In this document: positions 49,713 to 59,402 of the stretch, one piece after another
Numbering within the stretch: the first letter of the stretch is position 1
Layout: every line of letters begins with the position of its first letter
Assembly: GCA_019400425.1 (NCBI GenBank)
Contig: JAFREE010000065.1
Span: 1-64,000 of the forward strand
DNA from: Hymenochaete sp. R1
Lineage: Eukaryota; Basidiomycota; Agaricomycetes; Hymenochaetales; Hymenochaetaceae
Direction of reading: 5' to 3'
Length of the DNA stretch: 64,000 nt
The notes under the pieces: model-generated
Database searches by the model: none
What the model saw: the letters and a program-made list of their open reading frames with translations, nothing else
Told to the model about the DNA's origin: nothing
Position numbers and translations under genes: made by a program

Positions 49713-51406
49713 TGGATTGTACATGAACCTTCTTTTGGCATCCCGGTGGTGGCCAATGCACATCGAGCAGTGATAGATATACCCTACCGGATGAAGTCCT
49801 TTGCAATGCATGACATTTGGTTTCTTTTTGAAAGACCCTATCCTAATCTGCACTCTGGACATTAGTACTCGCTTCCCTTTCCTTTTCGTTTATTTTCCCT
49901 TTACCCGATCTACGATCATCTACGTAGCTCTCACTGTCATTATAATTGCACATGTAACGCTACGAAAATAAATAGTGGAGACACGCGTAAACTGGTTCTC
50001 GTTCTCGGAATGCTTTCGCAACCGACCAAGTTCATGGGAGTCTTTGTATCTTTTGTAGGGATGGTATTCTCGATAAAAAAAAAAGCTGGATAAAACACGT
50101 TGCCTTTGGACTGTCACAGCCTCATCTTCTGCCTTTACGCTGACGAGCAACACGGTAGACCTTAGTAGAAATCAAGTACTTTGAGTCTGGACTATGTGCC
50201 TTTAGGAAAGGTTCTGCGTCATTCAAATCTTCCTATCGGACAGTATAACCTGTCGTAGAGCAAGTAATGCCAGCTTGAACAGTACCGCGATTGGAACGCT
50301 ATCAAACGACGCTATTTCAAGAGTAAGCATAATCGGCAACGATACACGCTCGGCGTTTAAAAGTCATTTGAGTCACCATCCAAATCCTCGACGCACAAGG
50401 ACAATGACTCCGACTCCGTTGTTGCATCAATTCTCTGTCGCAACTATGCGAAGTTATGACGCCCTGGACTATACGACCAATCGTGAGCTGGTACTCTCAG
50501 TGCGCGCTGACAGGTCTCGAGGACCACCGACACAAACGTGGTCGGTACGGGCGGGTCGTCGTCGCGCATTAAACCCACAGGTCCTGCGTTTGGACAGACA
50601 CGAAGCACACGAGCAGCCACATCGCGTGCGAGTTCTTCCGTCCAACTAGACTGTCTAGACAGTTCTGCTAATCTCCACTCTTCGGGCATACCATACCAGC
50701 AGCGTGCATACGGATGCGGGGCCGGTACTATTGTCGCCATCGCCGCCGCTGATGGTATCGAAGATGACAGGACATTCGCGTCCCTAGGCGAGTTGCAGCC
50801 AGGAGAAAGAGTCGTGAAGGGGTATTTGCTCGAATATGGGCTTGTACACGGTGGGTCGCCAGAGAGGGGAGACAAGGGGGAGTATCGGCTTGGTCTGGTG
50901 GGGTGTTTTGAGGCATTGGAGAGAAGTAGTATCCCGTACATAATGTTCGACTAGTCGAAAGGTGCGCTGCGCTTTATCGAGGTAAGTCAATTAAAACCTA
51001 TGTTTTACCTATGTTTAACCAAAGGTAGATAGAAACGTACATTTAGGGTGTATCGGTGTCGTACTCTCCTAGGGCATAAGATGTTGGCTAGAATGTTTGT
51101 GGAGGGGCTCGATGAGGAGTCTCGCACACATCGAAGGACTGTTCACTCAGAAGATCGACTAAGCATCCATTTCCAATTCAATGATTTTACAGGATTGAGG
51201 TGACAAGCCAGCTTCAATACAACCCAAGTGCAGTACATCCGCGACGGCGGGAGGAGGGATGTTGGAAGGGGGATAAGATAGAGTTGTTAGTTTTGAACTT
51301 TCCACTCACTTCCCACTCCGCTTCGAAAGGATCACGTGCATGACGCGACTTCGACTTGGGACCGCTTTCTTTGGCCTGTCATTGCATCTTCTCCTTCGTC
51401 TTCATC
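49713..51406. other. Intergenic with an ambiguous double-strand open region
   Basis: 1.7 kb between FKS1 and the PP2C gene. Around 50440-50954 both strands are open for more than 130 codons, but neither translation matches a family I know. A short direct repeat of the type CCTATGTTT(T)AACC lies near 50995-51025. The rest shows no coding signal. Confidence 0.4.
50444..50941 (-). CDS. Possible orphan ORF, unrecognised
   Basis: An uninterrupted ATG-started frame of 165 codons. Its C-terminal half reads protein-like (EEWRLAELSRQSSW, TTFVSVVLETCQRAL). The plus strand over the same bases is also open, from a GTG with no upstream ATG, and ends in GLVGCFEALERSSIPYIMF. I cannot decide which strand, if either, is coding. 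No domain, signal peptide or membrane segment is evident. Confidence 0.2.
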   Translation of the reverse strand: MYGILLLSNASKHPTRPSRYSPLSPLSGDPPCTSPYSSKYPFTTLSPGCNSPRDANVLSSSIPSAAAMATIVPAPHPYARCWYGMPEEWRLAELSRQSSWTEELARDVAARVLRVCPNAGPVGLMRDDDPPVPTTFVSVVLETCQRALRVPAHDWSYSPGRHNFA

Positions 51407-53000
51407 ATGCCGCGAAGCATAGCAGCAGCGATAAGATTAGCACCCAACATGGCTCGGGCTGTCATGCAGCGCAGAGGCTTACCTTTCCAACGCTTTGTGT
51501 CATCTTTGCCTCAGCCTCTTAAGAGACCCTTCAAGTTCAACGTCGGGGTCGGATTTGCAAGCAAACCTTTTCACTTAGAGTCCATGAAACTCAAAATGAA
51601 GACGTCGGACTTCTCGAAGAACAATGATATCGTACGCTGGAGGAATCATGAGCTGCAGAGGTTTGGAGCAGGGGCGGCGACGAGTGATGCTGGAGAGGAC
51701 TTTTTCTATGTGCAGGAGGTGTGAGAGACTTTGTGTGTTTGGTCTCTGCTAAACCATCGTACTTACCAGTCCATGTTCCCTTTATGAAGATGCGAGGACA
51801 ATCTGTACGTCGAATTTCAGAAACTCTCTCGCTCACCTCCGAAAGTCTAAACTCCAGTCGCCTTCGGATAGGGCCTTTCATTCGGAGTAGCCGACGGCGT
51901 CGGAGGCTGGATCGACTCCGGCGTTGATCCTTCTTTATTCTCCCAATCTCTCATGTTCCACTCGCATCGCTTCTCAAAACAATCATGGGCAGGCGAACCC
52001 GAGACGGACCCTCTGTCAGAAGGGAAGGATTGGGCGCGGGAAATAAAGCCCAGGGAATGCTTGAAGCGTGCGTATGACGCGGTCTTGGACGAAGGAGAGG
52101 TTCTCGCTGGTGAGTGTTGTTTCTTCGGCGGCAAGTGTCAAGATAGTGCGAGTTTGAGTGTTGTGATCGTGACTGATTAAAGAAGCGAGAAGGGTCTAGC
52201 ACGGCATGTCTGATAAATATGAATACCATGAACGGCGTTCTCCGGGCAGCCAAGTAAGTGCTCGCGCGAAACATCAAAGTGCTCTACTCTTACTCGTATT
52301 ACAGTCTTGGAGATAGCGGGTTTTGCATTATCCGATCGTCGAGCCTCATGCATCAGCAGCGCTCGCAACAACACTACTTTAACTGCCCGAAGTACGTTTC
52401 GTCTCGAAGCTCGGTTTATGGTCATATTTTTACCATCCTTCGTAGACAACTTTCCAAATACCCTGAAATGGCTTTAGAACAGGCTTCTCGTTCAAACACC
52501 CCTGGCTATTTGACCGACCTTCCAGAAAGCGCCGACTTATTCGAGACAGGGCTCAGAGATGGGGACATCGTCATTGCTTATGTGAGTTTCTTTGGGTTTC
52601 TTTTCCCTTACTTTTAGTTATGAAGCAACTGCCTCAAGACCGACGGCTTTTCGGATAATGTCTTCATGGACGAAGCTATTCAAGTCTGCTCTTTAGTGAG
52701 CAGGCAAGAAGCAACAGAAGCAGAGCGGGTGCAGAATATTGCGAATGGACTGGTGAAATATGCTCGAGTTTGCATGCATGACCGACAGCGTGCCTCACCC
52801 TTTTCATGTACGTTGAGTTTTTGCGACAAATCGATCATCTCTCACCCTTTCGTTTACCAGTGGAGTCGAGGAGACATAGAGTATTTCATAGAGGGGGAAA
52901 AGTAGACGAGTAAGCCATTTAACTCTGAAAAATGACGGTCCATAACTCACATTCGGTCAGTGTCACTGTTGTTGTGGCTTCCGTACAAGAGACGACATGA
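51407..53000 (+). CDS. PTC7: PP2C-type protein phosphatase, Ptc7-like
   Basis: Mg/Mn-dependent Ser/Thr phosphatase. In yeast Ptc7 is mitochondrial and promotes coenzyme Q synthesis. Nine exons (51407-51718, 51790-51804, 51872-52109, 52193-52253, 52305-52391, 52446-52581, 52639-52807, 52861-52909, 52961-53000) encode 368 residues. The basic N-terminus (MPRSIAAAIRLAPNMARAVMQR region) fits a targeting sequence. Metal-binding motifs are present in order: GVADGVGGW (D117), GSSTACLI, LGDSGFCIIR, YTDGFSDNV and KVDDVTV. Exon 2 is only 15 nt (MRGQS) and in frame. ATG 51407 is the first in-frame ATG of the open frame. Converges with the kinase gene. Confidence 0.92.
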
Positions 53001-53277
53001 GAATTTTCGATTTTGCTTAGATCTAGGCAACGTAAACTGTGACCTTTGCTGGACAATACCCTTTGCATGCTCATATCTGTAACTTCAAATAATGACATCT
53101 CCATTTGAATATCCAAAGCATATGCATTGTAATTTCAGGGCCTGAATGAACAAAGAGTACGTACACATGCTATAATACAACTTACGTTTCCTTTCGTTAT
53201 TAGGGAATACAACTATACTAATTCGTGTTCCTTTTGGTGTCCGTTTTACTCACTTACCCCAGTTTAACCCAACTCGC

Positions 53278-55355
53278 TCATCCATCTTCGTCAAAGACCA
53301 CACCCATGCGCCGTTGCTCCCGAAGGAATTGTTTAATAGACTCTTTCGCCTCCGTTACCGTAGGTCGACCTTCTGGGTCCTCGGTCCAGCACGTCTGTAA
53401 GAAGGAGCCGAGCCTTTTCGAGATGGTGGGGAACGCATTTTTGTTGTTGTCTCGCAATGGACGGAGTCCAAGCATGATCTCGTGCACTACCTGGACATCG
53501 TTCCTTCGATAATAGTAAGGTAATTTCCCGCTCAGAACCTTGAGACTAACGTTAGCAGGATTGGTAGAAAAGACTTTTTCGGTAGTACCTCTAGGATGGT
53601 GCTTCCGAAGGACCAGACGTCGGACATCGGTGTTGGCTGTATGCTATCGGAAGACTCGCTGGCTTCATATGGCCTGATGAGCTCGAAGGCCATCCACCTC
53701 ACCGACCCGTGGAAAGATGAAAGGGAAAGGGAAGATCCTACCGCTTCCTCAATGATCGTGGAAATGCCAAAATCAGTAAGTAAGGCTTGTCCCTGTTCGG
53801 AAACTAGAATATTCGACTACTCGCCACGTTAATACTGCCTTCGTTAGGATTTTAGGAAAGGCTCACCGCCTTCAGATCCCCATGGGCGATAGGAGGGTAG
53901 AACGAATGTACTGAGTGAGATGTGTTTAGTGTCACGTTGCGCGACCGTGACCAGTGCGATCTTACGGTATTCAAGTCCTAATGCAACTTCGTACAGCTAC
54001 ATGTGTGGTTAGCTTCATTTCTTACTTGAATTACTAATAGTGTTTTACCAATTTCAATCTAGCTGATATTGAAGTCTGTATTTCGAGTTTCTCAAAATAC
54101 TTCGAGGCATTCCCATTCGGCATCCAGGGAGAAATCATCGATGGGAATCGGCCGAAATTGTTCACAACACCCAACAAGGGAACAATGTTGGGATGCTTAA
54201 GGCGTCTCCAAATATCAAGCTCTTGATCCAGTTTCTAGAACTATGATCAACGAAACGGTGAGATGTCGGTGACTTGGGCAACATACCTTTCGGGCCCTGT
54301 TTAGCGTCCTTTCTTCGCGAGCAAACACTCTTATTACTTTAATGGCAACCTGGTTCGAGGTAATATGACCTTCCAACAACCACAGCCACTGACACGATCA
54401 AACTCACATATCGCACGGAGGCATCTTCCCCAATACGACCCTTCCACACATCAGCGAATCCACCGACAGCGGAAGGATACTCAGAAAGTCGGGCAACTCT
54501 TCCTGTCAGGTCGACGATATCATATACAGGTTGGCGGTCGCTGGGATATTCCGACACTGCAATGCTGATGCGTTCGATGCCAAAAACAAGTTCTGGGTCG
54601 ATAGGCGATGGTGGGCGGACAGTGATGTCTACACCAGCTACTTCCCCATCAGCATCAAGGCATTCTTCATCATACTTCAAGCCAGACGATTTTACTAGGT
54701 CTTCATCAGTCTGAGACTCCGAGTCGGTGCTGTCGAGGAGTGTCCGAAATGTCCAATTCGAGTATGTACTTGTGCGGAGGGTTGTCCCAGTCAATGCAGA
54801 GTCTCGCTGTGGTCGGAATACTGTAGACTGCTGTCGTATGCTCAACGGGGAGTTATTCGCGAGGTCTGGAAAAGGAGTATTCAAGATTCAATGATCTTTC
54901 ACACGGAGGCTGTATAATAGGCTTACCATATATGAGCTCCTCAGGCTGTCCTCCGATATCAAGAACAGGACGTAGACAGCGTTCGATATCGTAGTTCCAC
55001 GATTTGGCCTCGTGCTCTGTCTTTAAATTAAGATAGATGTCTTTATGGCCCACTTTGACACGGAAGGAATTTGGTTTATTATTATCGAGTTCAATGTCTC
55101 TTATCTCCCGGCAACGGACGCCCATAATAGGTTTGGGAGAAGTCTTAAAACCAGACATCAATTCAGGGCAATCTTCTCAGGTTTCATCCGTGGACTCACG
55201 CTATCTTTAAAAAACAGCAGCTCGTCCTCCGTGAGGCAGATCCATTGGCGACTGTGGATGAGAAAGTGACTGATGCCAATTCCTTTTACGTCCGCCCAGC
55301 CGGACCGCAGCGCTCGTATACGTGCATCAGAGTCCACTGAGCGCCGTCGGCTCAT
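53278..55355 (-). CDS. PH-domain protein kinase (TKL-like, HGDLK type)
   Basis: Nine exons (55355-55200, 55143-54927, 54865-54408, 54349-54287, 54234-54049, 53996-53966, 53910-53867, 53816-53589, 53538-53278) encode 547 residues. An upstream in-frame ATG at 55469 would add 38 residues. An N-terminal pleckstrin-homology domain (GWADVKGIGISHFLIH, ICLTEDELLFFKD, HEAKSWNYDIERCL) should bind phosphoinositides. The kinase domain has a glycine loop (SAVGGFADVWKG), VAIKV lysine, HGDLKASNIL catalytic loop, DFGIST and SDVWSFGSTILE. The catalytic loop reads HGDLK where most kinases have HRDLK; this variant is common among mushroom TKL-like kinases. A linker at about 125-220 is acidic. Substrates are unknown. 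Confidence 0.87.
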
Positions 55356-55831
55356 GCTTGAACGGAGGAGTAGGCTGGGAACAAATACACGAGCTGAGCG
55401 AGGCGGGGAAAGAAAGGGGTATAAAGGGCGTCCGAAGCAATCGACGGCACTCGTTCGTATTTGTATCATTTGAACTGCGCGAAGCGTATCCTATTCAGTT
55501 CCTCGAGTCCCTTCCTGTGTTCGAAGACCTGTGCACAGGCTCAAATGTTCTCTAGTTTGAACTTATGTAATGCAGGATCAAACACCTTTTCTTTCCTTCT
55601 TTGATCAGTGATTTCATTACATTCGACCGTTTGAATTGAATGGTGTGCTTGGTGTTACACGGTGGTGTTTGGGCGGGAACGGTGGCGTAAAAAACTGAAG
55701 GCATCAACCGTTCCATACGATTAAACTATTTGTAACTCATACGAGGACTCAACGCTCCTCAAAGATCCTAAGGTAGACATACAAAGCCCTATTTTGTTAG
55801 TATGCATTCTTCTCGAAGGCGGGGATGGCAA
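55356..55831. other. Intergenic
   Basis: 476 bp between the kinase start and the stop of DPP III copy A. Includes the possible 38-codon N-terminal extension of the kinase up to 55469. Otherwise no feature. Confidence 0.45.
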
Positions 55832-58800
55832 TTATATATTCCTCTCGATGAAACTCTGGATAAGGCCTTCGGCGCTTTTTTCGTAGTCTTTCAATTCTAC
55901 CTTGCCATGTTGAATGAAGGTGTTAGGCTTAGGGAAGACAAATAATCAGATATGGCGTGTTGCCTCGTAAGGGACAGGAATACCTGTACGAAAATTTTGC
56001 GAGGCTATAAAATAAGGTCATTGATGTAAGGCAGGGTTTTTATGGAGAGCAGACGAAAGTAGTGTCCCACCTGCCTCTTCTTCTGTACAAATGGTTGAAT
56101 CTCACTTCGCCACTCAGAGGGCGCAGTCATCATTGTATCGCAAAACTCTGACGCTCGACTTACATCGCCCGTACTAATGCACAATTGCAAATGCATTAAG
56201 AGTTCCCCAATCACACTTTTCCCCTCCTGCACTACTTTCTCGCGGTCGACGCGAACGAAAAGGTCCTTGAGTGTGCTTCCTTCCCTAAACTCTTCGAGCT
56301 TGGCGATGCCATGCCTGATGAGCCGCCTCAAGATGCACAACCTACAAAATCTAAGTATTAAATTAATGCGATTGGTTTCTGAGATTGTACGCACCGTCCT
56401 TGACTATGCGCCTGACCGGAAGTTTTGTCTTCCCAATTGTAGAGCGCTAAATCTCGAATCGCCAACCTTGCTACTTGGAGAAAGGCGACATATTGGATTT
56501 CACCACTGTCACTAGGCTTCATCTAATAAAGCACATCGTCAGCTGGTTTCTGACAAACGGAAGACCGCGGTTTGCTTACGTCATCGATGAACTTTGACAA
56601 AATATCTCTGTGACCAGCAACTAGGAGCGAAGTAAGGCGAAGTATGTATGTATTGCAGATATGAGTGATACTGCGTACAGTAGAGTCCAACCGCCTCAGC
56701 CCGGCATTCTTCCATTTCCCAGTAATTTCCCTTGAGGATGGCTGCGGGATTCTCGTTGTCTTTGTACCACGACTCGCTAAGGAGCGAATTTTCACTTAAG
56801 AAAAATCTACAATCAATGCCGCCGAGACGCTTACATTTTTCTCTTCGTCAAGGGATCTATAACCTACAGGATTCAATCAGGACGACGCTCGAGCTCGTGA
56901 AATATGGAGAAGACCTTGCCTTTGTATGATCAAAGTTATAGCTGCCGTCATTTTTCTTCCTGAAAAGCTTGCCGGTGCCATGGCCAATGAGTTCGTGTGT
57001 TGCCGTCAGTACTTCAAAGGCGATTGATTCCCATCTTCTATAGAGCGATATATCACCGGGATGAATGAAAATAAACTCCTCAGCTGGTCACTATGCTCAA
57101 CTAATGTACACTTAAATGAGAAGGATACCGACGGACCAGGAACTTTCGCTTTCATGATATTCTACCGGTGCATAAGACATCGAGACCTTAATATATAAGA
57201 GACCACTTACTATGGAGCTAATATTCTTCATACCATTAGCTCGTTGAACGTCATTATAGTTCTATTATGTGGGTGAGGGAAGAGTAGCTTGCGAGTAAAA
57301 CGGCCTCACAGGAACCTGTAACAGAATGGATAAGCGGACACGACGTGCCCTTTACAGAATTGTACTCACGTGAATGTCACCGGGAATAGCTGATAACGTG
57401 GTCAATGAGTTACACGCAATTATATAAAAGAACATCATAGTTACCAGGAGTTGCATAATTAATGAGTTCAACGGCCATAAATCCGGGTTTGATGTATTCA
57501 TCATGCTCAAAGTCGGGTCCCCATGGGAGTTCATTTATGAGCTGCGGTACGACTTCAACTAGCTTATTATATCTGACGGATCGATCCTTGTTCATGATCG
57601 CGGTCCAGCCTTCCCATTCCGCTCGAATTTCATGAGGGTCAGTGTATACCTCAATGAAACCGATGTATGATTCCACTGATGGGTCTGCGTCCTCCACCCA
57701 CCTACGCGAGCCTTCTTTATGGGCATCGATAGAGCCAGTTACAAACCTGGAAAGAGCAGTTGAAAGTATTACTTGAGTAGTTCTCGTCTATGTTCTAACT
57801 GCACTCACGACTTGATGTATTCACTAAGCATTCTATCCTGCATCGAGTTGGCTACGTACTTCTTTGCCTGTACACGGTCAGCTTTAGTGAGGAGAGAATC
57901 GATGAAGGGACTTACGTCTGCCAGCGCATTGACGGACTTTTGTAGGGGTCCTTGGAAGTCGTCATATTCGAAAGAAAGTTTGCACTTCCTATCTTTCACT
58001 TCAAATTCAATCGTCTCTGAGGCTTTGTATGATCTCGCGGAAGCCACCCGTAAGATAAATTTGTTTGATCCGACCTTTTCGATCCTAATGAAAAGGTTCA
58101 GTCAGGAGTCTACATGTAATTTAATTCTTACCGTGTGTTTAGCTCATCGACACCTTTAGACTTTGCAACTGATCCAATGGCTGCGATCTCGTCTATGGAA
58201 ATGGGATCAGCCGCCTTGCATTTGTAAAAGTTACTAATGTGTCCATTTTGGGGTTCCCCAACGCGCAATACTCCTTGCGGCTTAGTACTATAAATGTATA
58301 CGCACACCTAGACAACAGTGAAAAAAAAGTCTTGTGATATTCCTTCATCGCTTACCCTTCCCCAGAGTACCGCCGCTTCATCAGCTTTAGCGCAACTTTG
58401 CACGACCTTTGCAAAGTTATCCTTCGACACACGGGGAATAATTTTTGTTTTACCGAACGTTCTGTAGTTGAGGAAGTTCCCAAAAACCTGTCAGGATGAG
58501 GTAATTAATAGGGGCAGCAAGTAAAAGTTCGCAAGCAGAACTTGCCTGAGCAGCGTAAAGAGTCAAATGTTTCCAATCCTTAATACCCAGTCCAGACTTG
58601 GCGCGCAAAGCTCCCAGATCAGCCATCTGGCCTTGCTTATCGCCACTGAACACACAAATAAGAAGCTTGTATAGATCTTTCGCTTGCGTAGTCCATTGTC
58701 CTTGTATGATAGGGAGACCAGCCCAGGCTGCTTTGGTCATGTAGTGAGCGTAAAGTTTCTCCTTTTCCCTGTTAAAGTTCGTTAGCTCAGGCATTTGATG

Positions 58801-58901
58801 TCCGATTGAACGTACGTCAATAAGCTAAACGCTCTTCCGACGTCAAGGCCGCAGAAAGGGACGTGCTCGTCAGCAAAGTACATATCAAGTGAGGAGGACA
58901 T
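55832..58901 (-). CDS. Dipeptidyl peptidase III, copy A (divergent paralogue)
   Basis: M49 zinc metallopeptidase that removes N-terminal dipeptides from short peptides, usually cytosolic. Nineteen exons: 58901-58816, 58768-58546, 58487-58356, 58307-58132, 58084-57916, 57867-57809, 57746-57445, 57389-57370, 57315-57310, 57261-57211, 57161-57137, 57083-56920, 56863-56835, 56776-56679, 56620-56580, 56522-56395, 56341-56071, 56004-55984, 55927-55832. They give 698 residues with no stop. Zinc site is intact: HELIGH (H446, E447, H451) and EECRAE (503-508). Compared with copy B, the SWYK loop and C-terminal third are the most diverged. Introns 58488-58545 and 56864-56919 start with GC. Exon 9 is a 6-nt microexon. 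Not a pseudogene on sequence evidence. Confidence 0.9.
57310..57315 (-). other. 6-nt microexon of DPP III copy A
   Basis: GTTCCT on the coding strand (Val-Pro), preceded by TTACAG and followed by GTGAGG. It joins GDIH to NYNDVQ. The same position in copy B holds a 6-nt exon coding Ile-Pro, matching the conserved (I/V)PNY of DPP III. Confidence 0.85.
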
Positions 58902-59402
58902 ATTGAAGAGTAAGAATATGACAGAAGGTGAACCTTAGGCAAAGCAGTCTTTGTTCTTTTAACATCCGTCGCCACATACATACTCGTACAAAAACCGCGT
59001 AGAAGAAAGTTCGGATTGAAGAACGAAGCTAGCGGATCTTAGCCTATGTATGCATGCGTCACGAACTTCGGCACGGAATCTTCAGACGCAAGCAGAAGCC
59101 AGTGACAGATACTCGCCAGTGGCAAATGAGTTCGCGATTCAAAGAGTAATAGAGTGCGTCTATGTTCTCCATGGGCTTTGGTTCCGCCACAGGTAAGTCC
59201 GAGATAAAAGTACGTTCATAACGAATTTAACTCTGAGCGCCTCGCAATACGTAAGGCATAAGGAATCATGGGCAATTGCTTCGCTGACGTCAGTTATGAG
59301 CCTGACGTAAGATTTGTGCAATTATCTATTTTTGATAATCTCAATCCCCGCGGAAGACACCCAACGTAAGACAACGCTAGATACTGTTTCGTTCATATGT
59401 CT
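58902..59402. other. Spacer between the tandem DPP III genes
   Basis: 501 bp from the stop of copy B to the ATG of copy A. It must hold the copy B 3' end and the copy A promoter. No repeat or mobile-element border recognised. Confidence 0.5.

Noticed and set aside
55832..58901. DPP III copy A as a pseudogene
   Set aside because: All 19 exons join in frame, both zinc motifs are intact and the stop is at the expected place.
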